Below, piece by piece: positions 19,730 to 34,264 of a stretch of DNA of 64,000 bases. The DNA is taken from contig CAVPZS010000008.1 in NCBI GenBank assembly GCA_963710275.1, positions 310,001 through 374,000 of the forward strand, read 5' to 3'. The stretch comes from Rhodoblastus sp963710275 (lineage in GTDB: Bacteria > Pseudomonadota > Alphaproteobacteria > Rhizobiales > Beijerinckiaceae). The translations under genes were made by a program, and so were the position numbers. The notes under the pieces were generated by a model, which saw only the letters and a program-made list of their open reading frames with translations, had not been told where the DNA came from and did no database searches. Position 1 is the first letter of the stretch; every line of letters starts with the position of its first letter.

Positions 19730-19891
19730 GCAATCATTCCGGCGCGCAATTCTTCGCCGCCAAGCTAGCATGAAAAGCGTCGTGCGCGGAGATGCGTTCA
19801 CGAGCCATGTCTGCGTCACCCTGAGCCGTTGGAACGCAGCGCGATTCCAGAAAGTTATCCCCGACGCCGAGGCCATTGCGAAGGGAAGCCG

Positions 19892-21046
19892 TTGGACAAA
19901 CTCGCCGTTTCCGTCAAGCAACCCGGGCCCCGCCGGATCGAACGGCGGCCGCCCTTTGAACGGATCGCCCTGCTGCTGCAAGGCGGCGGAGCGCTCGGCG
20001 CCTATCAGGGCGGCGTCTATCAGGCGCTGTCCGAAGCCGGTCTCCATCCCGACTGGGTCGCCGGAATTTCGATCGGCGCCTTCAACGCAGCCCTCATCGC
20101 GGGAAATCCGCCGGAAAGACGGGTCGAACGGCTTCGCGAATTCTGGGAGGAGGTCAGCGAGCGGTTTCCCGTCCCGCTCGATCATGACCCGTCGTTTCAG
20201 CGATGGCTGAACCAGGCCCGCGCGTTTTTCATCCTGCTTCTGGGCGCGCCGAATTTCTTCACGCCCAGGTGGCCCTCCCCTGTCCTGCTCCCGCCGCGCG
20301 ATCTGAAAAACCTCAGCTTTTACGATGTCGCGCCCTTGCGGGCCACGCTCGAACGGCTGGTCGATTTCGACCGGATCAACGCCCGCCAGATGCGTTTCAG
20401 CGTCGGCGCCGTGAATGTGCGGACCGGCGTCCTGAGCTATTTCGACAACGAAAACCAGCGCATCGATCCAGCGCATGTCATGGCCAGCGGTTCGCTGCCG
20501 CCGGGGCTTCCGGCGACCGAAATCGATGGCGAATATTACTGGGATGGCGGGGTCGTCTCCAACACGCCGCTGCAGCGCGTGCTCGATTCGAAGCCGCGCC
20601 AGGACACGCTCGCCTTCCAGATCGACCTCTGGAGCGCCGCCGGCGAACTGCCGCGGGATTTCGCCCAGGTCGACGCCAGGGAAAAGGACATTCGCTTCGC
20701 CAGCCGCACCAAAGCCATGACGGACCAATATAAAATAACGCAAAAGCTACGGGCGGACCTCACCGGGTTGTTGCAGTCCCTTCCCGAAGATCTGCGCAAC
20801 AGTCCGAAAGTCACACAGTTGGCTGAGCAGGCCGATGAAAAAGTCTTCAACATCGTGCATCTGACCTATCACAGCCAGAACACCGAGGGCATTTCGAAGG
20901 ATTTCGAGTTTTCGCGCCAAGCCATGGACCGGCATTGGCGCGCAGGCTTCGAGGACACGATCGAAAGTCTCGACCACCCGGAAATTTTGGCCCCCTGCAA
21001 AAACGAGGGGATGCGCATCTTCGATTTTACCGGTCGCGACCATTGA
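19892..21046 (+). CDS. Patatin-like phospholipase with DUF3734-type C-terminus
   Basis: A Ser-Asp dyad acyl hydrolase of 384 residues. The oxyanion loop is LQGGGALGAYQGGVY, the nucleophile elbow GISIGAF (GxSxG) and the Asp motif YYWDGGVVSNTPL. The C-terminal 120 residues (ASRTKAMTDQYKITQKLR, NIVHLTYHSQNTEGISKDFE) match the DUF3734 extension of the bacterial patatin group. TTG at 19892 is chosen over an upstream ATG at 19829 because GAAGGGA lies six bases before it and the extra N-terminal residues look noncoding. Some relatives sit beside 3-hydroxybutyrate dehydrogenase genes; no such gene is seen here. Confidence 0.87.
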   Translation: MDKLAVSVKQPGPRRIERRPPFERIALLLQGGGALGAYQGGVYQALSEAGLHPDWVAGISIGAFNAALIAGNPPERRVERLREFWEEVSERFPVPLDHDPSFQRWLNQARAFFILLLGAPNFFTPRWPSPVLLPPRDLKNLSFYDVAPLRATLERLVDFDRINARQMRFSVGAVNVRTGVLSYFDNENQRIDPAHVMASGSLPPGLPATEIDGEYYWDGGVVSNTPLQRVLDSKPRQDTLAFQIDLWSAAGELPRDFAQVDAREKDIRFASRTKAMTDQYKITQKLRADLTGLLQSLPEDLRNSPKVTQLAEQADEKVFNIVHLTYHSQNTEGISKDFEFSRQAMDRHWRAGFEDTIESLDHPEILAPCKNEGMRIFDFTGRDH

Positions 21047-21112
21047 CGCCGAGGCAAACAAACGCCCCCAGCCAAGCCGGAGGCGTTGCATTCTCCAATC
21101 AGGAGTTCGACG

Positions 21113-21748
21113 TCAGGATTTGCTGGCGTCCCAGGCGCCAGTATATTTGAACTCGGGCGCCGCCTTCAGCTGGTCGGCGTTGGCGTTCATCTCGGCGCGC
21201 CATTTCTTATCGGAAGAATTATAGCTGATCTTCACCGCGGAAGGGTTGACTGCGACATAATGGTCGCCCATCCCGAGGAAACCGCCGACCGCCAGAATAT
21301 AGGACTGGACGCCATTGGGACCCATGGCGACGTCCTTGATGGTCCCGATATCCTGGTTGGCGTTGTTGTAGACGTTCAGGCCGACAATATTCGAACTCAA
21401 CCTGTCGCCCGAGGGAACGGTGGTGAACGTCCCCTGCCGGCCCCCGTTCTGATCAGCCGCGCCTGCGCCGTTGGCCTGGGAGCCGTTGGATTGGAACGCG
21501 ACCTCCTCGATGGAGTTCGGGTCAACCGCGATCATCACCGGGTTGCCGGACTTGTCCTTTGCGCGCACGAAAAACAATTCCGGCGTGATCTTGATGTTGG
21601 TAAAGCCGGCCTGTTTCAGGTCCGACTGAATTTGCTGGCGAGCGTTTTCGTTCTTTTGCGGCTGTGTACTCGTGGTATTCGTCGACTGCGCATAGGCAAG
21701 CTGTGTGCAGGCCAAGCCCATCGCCGCCGCCAACGTCATTGCTCTCAT
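21113..21748 (-). CDS. Exported PRC-barrel domain protein
   Basis: A 211-residue secreted protein. A signal peptide (AMTLAAAMGLACTQLAYA) is followed by a Gln/Asn-rich segment, a short domain QQIQSDLKQAGFTNIKITPE with FFVRAKDKSGNPVMI, and a PRC-barrel with LSSNIVGLNVYNNANQDIG and IKDVAMGPNGVQSYILAVGG and FLGMGDHYVAV. The role is unknown; relatives are common as stress or envelope proteins in Hyphomicrobiales. AAGGAGGTTGTT gives a strong ribosome site. The upstream A+T-rich 21749-21849 contains ACCATGCTT twice (near 21790 and 21820) and is probably its promoter. Confidence 0.82.
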   Translation of the reverse strand: MRAMTLAAAMGLACTQLAYAQSTNTTSTQPQKNENARQQIQSDLKQAGFTNIKITPELFFVRAKDKSGNPVMIAVDPNSIEEVAFQSNGSQANGAGAADQNGGRQGTFTTVPSGDRLSSNIVGLNVYNNANQDIGTIKDVAMGPNGVQSYILAVGGFLGMGDHYVAVNPSAVKISYNSSDKKWRAEMNANADQLKAAPEFKYTGAWDASKS

Positions 21749-21849
21749 AACAACCTCCTTGCTGCTATGAGAAAAAACAAACCAGAACCATGCTTGTTCC
21801 TGTATTAATAAATTTTAACCATGCTTTTGCTATGCTTTAATCTTTCAAC

Positions 21850-24686
<2,837 letters not shown>

Positions 24687-24796
24687 GAAGCCCGGGGCTC
24701 CTTGATTGTTGGGCGCCCAGACTCTACACCGTTGACCGCCTCCTCGATGGTGAGGAGCGGGCCAATGGACGCCGCCTCGAACCAATGGCGCCCGCG

Positions 24797-26429
24797 TCAC
24801 TGCCCGCCGATGACCGGGATCATCCAGGGCGGACAATTGCTGGATGACGACGAGGACGGCGAGCAGCAGGGTCAACACGATGCTGTGGGGAAAGGTTCGC
24901 GCGAAAACCACGCCTTCCTGGTTCTTGAGATTGGTCACCGCGACGCCGGTGGCGATGTTTTGCGGCGACACCATCTTGCCCATCACGCCGCCGGAGGAAT
25001 TGGTCGCGGCGAACAGCACGGGATTGAGGTCGAGCTGGCGCGCCGCCACCACCTGAAGATTGCCGAACAGGGCGTTGCCCGAGGTGTCGCTGCCCGAGAG
25101 CATGACCGCGACCCAGCCGAGGAAGGGCGACAGCAGCACAAAGAGTTTGCCGGTCGAGGCGACGGCATATCCGAGCGTATAGGCGATGCCGGAATAATTC
25201 ATCAGATAGGCGAGGCCGATGATCAGCATGACGGTCAGCACCGCCACGCGGATCTGCCGGACCGTCGGCCCGACGCAGTCGAAGAAGTCGGCCGGCGACA
25301 GGCCGCGATGGCCGCGAAGATCAGCGGTGGCGAGGAGGATGGCCGTGCCGGTGCCGAGCGGCTGGAAGGTCCAGACGGCGGCATAGGGCTTGGAGTTATA
25401 AAGCGTGATGGCGATGGCGTTGTGCAGGCCGGGCCAGTTGATCTTCTGCTGGTCGATCGCCGCCCAGCCGAGATGCGTCCAGACGATGACGACGGCGGAG
25501 ACGATCAGCCAGGGCAGCCAGCCCTGCCAGGGCGCAACCGCCGCTCTCGGCGCTCACGCCTTCGGCTGCGACGATCGCGTCCCGCTGGATGGCGAATTCC
25601 GGGTCGGGCGTCGGGCTGCCAGACCTGCAGGAACAGCAGCGTGCAGAGCAGCGAGCCGAGCGAGGCCAGCACGTCGGTCAGGGCGTAGTCGAGGAAGTTG
25701 GAGGAGATGAATTGCGACAGCCGCGAAACTGCCGCCCGCGACCAGCCAGCACCGGCCACAGCGCCCGCACCGAGCGCAATCCGCCATAGACGGCCATGAC
25801 ATAGAAGGGCAGGATGAAGGCGAGGAACGGCAATTGCCGCCCGATCGCCGCGCCGAGCGTCGCCGCCGGGAGGCCGGTCACCGCGCCGAGCACCGTCACC
25901 GGCACGCCGAGCGCGCCGAAAGCCACCGGCGCCGTGTTGAAGATCAGCACGAAGACCAGAGCCTCCAGCGGCGGAAAGCCGACCAGGATCAGCAGCGAAC
26001 TGGTGATCGCCACCGGCGTGCCGAAGCCGGAGACGCCTTCGAGCAGCGCGCCGAAGCAGAAGCCGATGACCACCAGCACCACGCGGCGGTCATTGGGCAG
26101 ATGCTCGATGACCCAGGCGCGAAAGGCTTCGAAGCGGCCCGGATTTCACCGCGACATTGTAGAGCAGCAGCGCGTTGACCACGATCCACATCACCGGCCA
26201 GAGCGCGAAGACCGCGCCATTGGCGACCGAGTTCAGGGCGAGGCCGACAGGCATTTTCCAGGCGCCGATGGCGACGACAAGGCCGACGACGAGGCCGGCC
26301 AGAGCCGCCTGCCAGGCCGGGCGGCGAAAGACGCCGAGCAGGACCAGCACCGCCAGCACCGGCAAGATGGCGACGAGAAACGACAGCCCCAGGCTGTCGC
26401 CGACAGGCGTCAAAAGCTGATTGAACATG
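24797..26429 (-). CDS. lctP: L-lactate permease, LctP family, frameshifted
   Basis: A 12-14 TM permease importing lactate (and glycolate) with protons. Starts MFNQLLTPVGDSLGLSFLVA after GGGGGAGCGAAAC. Recognisable family blocks are WPVMWIVVNALLLYNVAVKSG, GFCFGALLEGVSGFGTPVAI, FNTAPVAFGALGVPV and, near the end, SGSDTSGNALFGNLQ and ATNSSGGVMGKMVSPQNIA. Shifts are near 26090, 25740, 25540, 25290 and 24830. The stop is taken at 24797 (WMIPVIGGQ). The Dld-II gene follows 110 bases downstream, probably in one transcript. Confidence 0.88.
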
Positions 26430-26489
26430 TTTCGCTCCCCCTGGGCCTTTGCGGCCTGTTTGGCCTCTCCGCGATCCATTATTTGGACG

Positions 26490-26508
26490 TGGTATTTTTA
26501 TTTTACCA
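26490..26508. promoter_or_regulatory. Candidate LldR operator upstream of lctP
   Basis: A dyad TGGT-N11-ACCA (TGGTA...TACCA) in the A+T-rich divergent region between lctP and the FadR-type regulator gene, 61 bases from the lctP start. The same half-sites with exactly the same spacing occur before lutA at 27396-27414. FadR-family regulators bind short TGGT/ACCA-like dyads, so this is likely the operator of the adjacent regulator. Confidence 0.55.
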
Positions 26509-26615
26509 TCGATCGATAACGGATATTTAATTTGCTTGACAAGCGCGTCGTGGACAATTGTTTTGCGGCTGTTAATATGGAAGTCGTCGCAAAAGCTCGA
26601 TCAGGAAACCATCCT

Positions 26616-27381
26616 ATGGAACCCGTCCGAAATCTCAAGCTGGCCGACGCCATCGCCGAGCATCTCGAGCAATTATTCTCGAAGGCGCGCTGCGTCCGGG
26701 CGAAAAGCTCGCCGCCCGAGCGCGAACTGGCGGAGCGACTTGAGGTTTCGCGGCCCTCGTTGCGCGAGGCGCTGGAGAAAGCTTTCGGCGCGCGGCCTGC
26801 TGGAGACATCGAAGGCCGGAACCTTCGTGACGAAATTCATGAAGCCGCTGACCGAGCCGCTCGCGGCCATGATGCAGTCCAACGAACAGGCGCTGATCGA
26901 CTATCTCGAATATCGCAGCCTGGTCGAGGGCGAGGCCGCGCGCCTCGCGGCGATCGCGCGCCACCGACGTCGAGACTCGACGCCATGCGCGACTGCCTGA
27001 ACCGGATGCGCGACGCCCACAAGATCGACGATCCCACGCCGAGGCCGAAGCGGACGCCGACATGCACATGCTGATTTACGAGGCCTCGCATAATCTCGTC
27101 ATGCTGCACATCATGCGCGCCTTCTCAGGAAATGCTGCGCCACGGCGTGTTTTACAATCGCCACCAGCTCTATACCCATCCCGGCGTGCGCGACGATCTG
27201 CTGGCGCAGCATCTGGCCATCGGCGAAGCCGATGCATGGCGCGCGACGCCGAAAAGGCGGCGCAGGCCGCCACCGCCCACATGACGCTCCACGGCCAGCG
27301 ACCCTGGCCGAAATCCGGCATGAGCAAGCGCGCGTCGCCCGGGCGCTGCGCCGCATGGGACGTTCCGAATTCGTCGCCTGA
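26616..27381 (+). CDS. lldR: FadR/GntR-family lactate-responsive regulator, frameshifted
   Basis: A one-component repressor with an N-terminal winged helix and a helical FCD ligand domain. Starts MEPVRNLKLADAIAEHLEQL. The recognition helix region is ERELAERLEVSRPSLREALE and the linker KAGTFVTKFMKPLTEPLAAM. The FCD domain includes DYLEYRSLVEGEAARLA, MHMLIYEASHNLVMLHIMRA (metal-binding His region) and HPGVRDDLLAQHLAIGEAD. At least four shifts break the frame. Corrected length is about 255 residues. Its place between lctP (divergent) and lutABC (same direction) makes lactate the probable effector, by analogy with LldR. Confidence 0.83.
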
Positions 27382-27395
27382 GGCCGTGGCCATTT

Positions 27396-27414
27396 TGGTA
27401 AAATAATTTGACCA
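27396..27414. promoter_or_regulatory. Candidate LldR operator upstream of lutA
   Basis: A dyad TGGT-N11-ACCA flanked by a further T and A (near-perfect symmetry over 21 bases, only one pair of positions unmatched besides the centre). It lies 14 bases after the regulator's stop codon and about 70 bases before lutA. Its half-sites and spacing equal those of the dyad in the lctP promoter at 26490-26508. Confidence 0.6.
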
Positions 27415-27481
27415 ACAAGCTTGTTTCGGCTATAAGGATGCGAAAAGTCCGCCGTCAAGAGCGGGTTCGATGCGGAGAGGA

Positions 27482-28262
27482 ATGCGCAAATCATGGATCA
27501 AGTCGCGTCCGCGCGTCGGGCTGTTCGTGACCTGTCTGGTCAATTCGATGCGGCCAAATATCGGCTTCGCGGCTATTGGCCTTGCTCGAAGCCGCGGGTT
27601 GCGCGGTCGAGGTCCCCGAGCGCCAGACCTGCTGCGGCCAGCCGGCCTATAACAGCGGCGCCGACGCCGCGACAACGCCGATCGCCCGCCAGACCATCGA
27701 GGCTTTCGAAGGCTACGATTATCTTGTCGCGCCCTCCGGCTCCTGCGCCGGCATGATCAAGACGCATTATCCCGAGCTTTTCGCCGACGAGCCCGCCTGG
27801 CGCGCCCGCGCCGAAAGCTCTGGCCGCGCGGACCTATGAACTGCTGAGCTTTCCTGGTCGACGTGCGCGGCTTCAAGCCGCAGGACGTCGCCTGCAAGGC
27901 CAGCGCGACCTATCACGACACCTGTTCGGGCCTGCGCGAGCTGGGCGTCAAGGCGCAGCCGCGCGCCCTGCTCGGCGCATGTCGAAGGGCTTGGAGTTGA
28001 CGGCCGCTGGAGGGCGAGGAAACCTGCTGCGGCTTCGGCGGGACCTTCTGCGTCAAATATTCGCATATTTCCAACGCCATCGTCGGCGACAAGGCGGAAA
28101 ACATCGTCGCCAGCGGCGCCGACCTGCTGCTCGGCGGCGATCTCGGCTGCCTGATGAACATGGCGGGCAAGCTGCATCGCGACGGCGCGAGAACCCGGGT
28201 TTTCCACGCCGCCGAAATTCTCGCGGGCATGGCGGACGCGGCGATCGGGGAGGAAGGCATGA
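27482..28262 (+). CDS. lutA: L-lactate oxidation complex subunit LutA (LldE), frameshifted
   Basis: A CCG-domain Fe-S subunit of the LutABC complex that oxidises L-lactate to pyruvate. It reads RVGLFVTCLVNSMRPNIGFA at the N-terminus, then CAVEVPERQTCCGQPAYNSG, APSGSCAGMIKTHYPEL, and in the second half EETCCGFGGTFCVKY and LGGDLGCLMNMAGKL. Shifts are near 27585, 27820, 27860 and 27985. The start may be ATG 27482 or ATG 27494 with an additional indel; GGAGAGGA lies just before. Its TGA overlaps the LutB start (ATGATGA). Corrected length is about 250 residues. Confidence 0.85.
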
Positions 28263-29677
28263 TGACCGTCGAGCCCGCCTTCGACGAGCGCGTCGACAAA
28301 GGCCCTCGCCGACCGGCAGCTCAAGGTCGCGCATCGAGCGCACCACCGGCAACGCGCGGGCGAAACGCGCCGCCGCCGTCGCCGCCTGGCCGGAGTTTGC
28401 CGCCGCCCGCGCCGCCGCCGCCGCCATCAAAGACCACGCCATCGACGCATATGGCCTATTATCTCGAACAACTTCGAGCGCAACGCGCTTGCGTCCGGCG
28501 CGCAGGTGCATTGGGCGCGCGGACGCCGACGAGGCCTGCGAGATCGTCGTCGACATCTGCAAGGCGGCGGGCGCGAAAACGGTGACGCGCTCGAAAAGCA
28601 TGCTGGGCGAGGAAATCGGCCTGCCCCACGCGCTGGAAGCGGCGGGGATCAGGCGCGTCGAAACCGATCTCGCCGAGCATATCATCCAGCTCGCCAGCGA
28701 GAAGCCCGTCGCATATCATCTGGCCGGCGGCGCATCACACCCGCGAGGACGTCGCCGAGCTTTTCCACGCACATCACCGCGACAAGACGCCGACGACCGA
28801 CATCGAAGTCGATGGTGGCCTCGGCGCGCAAGGAATTGCGCGACGATTATTTCGCGGCCGAGGTCGGCATTTCCGGCGCCAATTTCCTGGTCGCCGAGAC
28901 CGGCGCGATCTGCACCATCACCAACGAGGGCAACGCCGAACTGACGACGACGCCGCCGCGCGTCCATATCGTCACGGCGGGCATCGAGAAAATCGTCGCC
29001 TCCACCGAACACGCGCTGCAATTGACGCGGCTGCTGGTGCGCGCCGCCACCGGCGCCGACCTCACCCAATACACCACCTTCCATTGCGGCCCGAAACGTC
29101 CGGGCGACCTCGACGGGCCGGAACAGTTCCATATCGTGCTGGTCGACCACGGCCGCACGCAAATGCTGGTCGGACATGGCGGAAATGCTGCGCTGCCTGC
29201 GCTGCGGCGCCTGCCTCAATCATTGCGTTGTCTATCGCGCCATCGGCGGCCACGCCTATGGCGGCGCCTATCCCGGCCCGATGGGCTCGGTGCTGACCCC
29301 GGTGTTCGACGGGTTGGAGCAATCGCGCGACCTGCCCCACGCCTGCACGCTCAACGGCCAGTGCCGCGAGGTCTGCCCGGTCGACATTCCCCTGCCGACG
29401 CTGTTGCGCGGCTGGCGCGAGCAAAGCTGGCGCAAGGGCTATCGAGCCGATCGACACCCAGGCGGCGCTGACGCTCTGGGCCTTCGCCGCCGCGCGTCCG
29501 GCGCTTTATCGGCTCGGCGTCGGCCTTCGCCTGCCGCTCATGCGGCTGTTCGCGCAAGGCGGTTGGATTTCGAAAATGCCGCTGGCCTCGGGCTGGACGG
29601 GAACGGGCGCGACCTGCCAAAACCGCCGCGCAGAAGCTTCATGGCGCAATACGCGCAGCCGGAGGGCCGGCAAATGA
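28259..29677 (+). CDS. lutB: L-lactate oxidation complex Fe-S subunit LutB (LldF), frameshifted
   Basis: The ferredoxin-like subunit of LutABC. The N-terminal LUD domain shows TGNARAKRAAAVAAWPEF, SKSMLGEEIGLPHALEAAGI and GISGANFLVAETGAI (part of the conserved nucleotide-like fold). The two 4Fe-4S motifs are CLRCGACLNHCVVYRAIGG and NGQCREVCPVDIPLP. The tail reads NTRSRRAGK when the last shift near 29640 is corrected, placing its stop over the LutC ATG. About seven shifts break the frame. Corrected length is about 470 residues. GGGGAGGAAGGC precedes the ATG at 28259 (a second ATG follows at 28262). Confidence 0.87.
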
Positions 29678-30322
29678 GCGCCGAGAGACGCCATTTTCAG
29701 CGCCATCCGCAAGGCGCGCCCCGACGGCGCCACCCCGCGCGACATCGCCGCCGAAGCCGCCGCCTGCGCGGCAGCCATGACCAAGACCTTGCCCGCGCTC
29801 GACGTCAGCGACCTGCCGGCGCGCTGTTCACGGCCCGCGCCAGCGCTGAAAAAGTCGGCGCGACGGTCGAGCGCGTCGCCGCCTTCGGCCGATCTGCCGC
29901 GCGGCGGTCGGCCGGTTATATCGCGGCCAATGCGCTTGACCGCCGATTTCGCCCTGCAGCCCGATCCGCTGCTGCAAAAGCTCGACTGGGCGGGGCTGCG
30001 GCCAAACGAGGCATTGCGGCCCGGACACGCTGCTCTCGGTCGGGCATGCCCGTGCGGCGATCGCCGAGACGGGCTCGCTGGTGTTCCATTCCGCCCCGGC
30101 GGCGCCGACGCTTTACGCCTATTTGCCCATTCATCATCTTGTCGCGCTCGACGCGCAAACTCTTTTCTTCGCCTGGAGGATTACGCCGCCGGCGTCCGGG
30201 GCGAGGCCGCGCCGCGCAACGTGAATTTGATCACCGGCGCCAGCGGCACCACCGATATCGAAGGGGTTCTGACACGCGGCGCGCATGGGCCGGGCAAGCT
30301 GCACATCGTGATCTACGGCTGA
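29674..30322 (+). CDS. lutC: L-lactate oxidation complex subunit LutC (LldG), frameshifted
   Basis: The third LutABC subunit, a LUD-domain protein of about 215 residues. It begins at the ATG overlapping the LutB stop (IFSAIRKARPDGATPRDIA after a shift near 29692) and contains FALQPDPLLQKLDWAGLR, TLLSVGHARAAIAETGSLVF and the C-terminal NLITGASGTTDIEGVL, where the G-x-S-x-T-D-I-E signature of this family lies. Ends GAHGPGKLHIVIYG. Frame changes occur near 29825, 29905, 30025 and 30175. Confidence 0.86.
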
Positions 30323-30423
30323 ACACGCGCCAAAGTGTCCGAAAGAGACTGGCGCGGCTGACCGAGCGGAAGATAAGCGGCTGGGACCTTGCCGGAGGAG
30401 GCCAATGCCGTGACGTCGCGGAC

Positions 30424-31311
30424 TCAGTCGAAGCTGGACGTCAGCGCCAGCGCCTGCCAGGCGCGGGCGGCGTCGGACAGATAGGCGCCCTTGCGCCAGA
30501 CCAGCGCGAGCCGCCAGTCGACGTCCGGCTCGTCGAGCATGACGCTGACGACGCCTTCGCGGGGATGGCTCTTCACCAGCAGGCGCGGCAAAAAGGCCGC
30601 GCCCAGTCCGGCGGCGGCCAGTTCGACGATGAAGTCGATCTGGCTGGAGCGCGCCGCGACTTCCGGCTCGAAGCCTTTGCTGTGGCAGGCGGCGATGATG
30701 ACGCGGTTCTGCGCGAAGCCGCTTTCGAACAGGATCAGCGGAACGTCGCGCAAATCCTTGATCGAGACGCGGGCGCGCCCGGCCAGCGGGCTGTCGGCGG
30801 CGACCAGCGCCATCAGCGGGTCGCGGCGGATTTCATGCCATTCGAAATCCTCGTCCACCGGCAGCAGCGAAGCGGCGAAGTCGATCTCGCCGAGCCGCAG
30901 GATTTCCTCGAGCCGGGCGCTGCCATGCTCCGCCAGGCTGATGTCGACGCCGGGATAGAGCTTGCGGAATTTGGCGAACAGCGGCGCGAACAATATGCCG
31001 CTGCCGACCGGCGGCAGGCCCAGCCGCAGCACGCCGCGCTTGAGCCCGCGCAATTCGGCGATTTCCGCCAACAGGTCCTCGCGCTCGGCGAGCAGGCGCA
31101 GCGCGCGGGCGTAAACCGCCTCGCCGATCGGCGTCATCCGCGGTTTCGCCGCCAGGCGGTCGAGCAGCGGCGCGCCGATCTCGACTTCGAGCTGGCGCAC
31201 CGCCTTGCTCACCGTGGACTGGGTGGCGTTCAGGGTCTTGCCGGCGGCGGTGAAGCCGTTCTGCCGGATGACCTCGACAAAGGCGCGCAGATTTTTCAGC
31301 TCCATAGCCAT
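30424..31311 (-). CDS. LysR-family transcriptional regulator
   Basis: An intact 295-residue LTTR. The HTH is LRAFVEVIRQNGFTAAGKTL and NATQSTVSKAVRQLEVEIGA; the effector domain shows GVLRLGLPPVGSGILFAPLF, ALVAADSPLAGRARVSI and AAFLPRLLVKSHPREGV. ATG 31305 (MELKNLR) is an alternative start two codons in. It is divergent from aceE, with 219 bases between them, so control of the pyruvate dehydrogenase operon is the natural hypothesis. It could also act on the convergent lut operon or on cynS; no ligand is implied by the sequence. Confidence 0.88.
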   Translation of the reverse strand: MAMELKNLRAFVEVIRQNGFTAAGKTLNATQSTVSKAVRQLEVEIGAPLLDRLAAKPRMTPIGEAVYARALRLLAEREDLLAEIAELRGLKRGVLRLGLPPVGSGILFAPLFAKFRKLYPGVDISLAEHGSARLEEILRLGEIDFAASLLPVDEDFEWHEIRRDPLMALVAADSPLAGRARVSIKDLRDVPLILFESGFAQNRVIIAACHSKGFEPEVAARSSQIDFIVELAAAGLGAAFLPRLLVKSHPREGVVSVMLDEPDVDWRLALVWRKGAYLSDAARAWQALALTSSFD

Positions 31312-31332
31312 TCCGATAAGGAATGATGGTCA

Positions 31333-31452
31333 GGAAATCAATTCATTTCCAGACTTGGCGGGAATCGATTAATCTCGCTATCATCAAAACAAAGAGCCAA
31401 GCGAGCCAAAATCGCGAAGGGGGGAGGCAATCTGCCTTCCAATGAATTGGAA
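31333..31452. promoter_or_regulatory. Two near-palindromes in the LysR-aceE divergent region
   Basis: GGAAATCAATTCATTTCC at 31333-31350 is a near-palindrome 22 bases before the regulator gene, and TTCCAATGAATTGGAA at 31437-31452 is another, about 80 bases before aceE. Both contain the string AATTCATT on one strand. Such a pair of related dyads in a divergent promoter fits LysR-type binding sites. A strong GGAGGG ribosome site precedes the aceE ATG. Confidence 0.4.
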
Positions 31453-31530
31453 ACGAAAGCCGCCTCTTTGCGCGGCGTTGCAGTGGCGCGACCAGCCCCG
31501 CCAGGGGCCGTCCGCATCTGGAGGGAAACC

Positions 31531-34194
<2,664 letters not shown>

Positions 34195-34264
34195 CGCCCA
34201 ACGCAATTCTGGCCGTCCCCTTCCCCTTTTGCGCCGCCGGCGCGCCATTCCAAGGTTTGCCCCC

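Noticed and set aside
19730..20743. Open minus-strand frame of about 340 codons continuous with the TPR gene, opposite the patatin gene
   Set aside because: It is the antisense of an intact patatin gene with clear catalytic motifs. The TPR protein has a proper signal peptide starting at 19729, so the upstream part is a by-product of high G+C content.
30424..31311. CynR, regulator of the cyanase gene
   Set aside because: The regulator is 6 kb from cynS and divergent from aceE. LysR membership alone does not indicate cyanate sensing.
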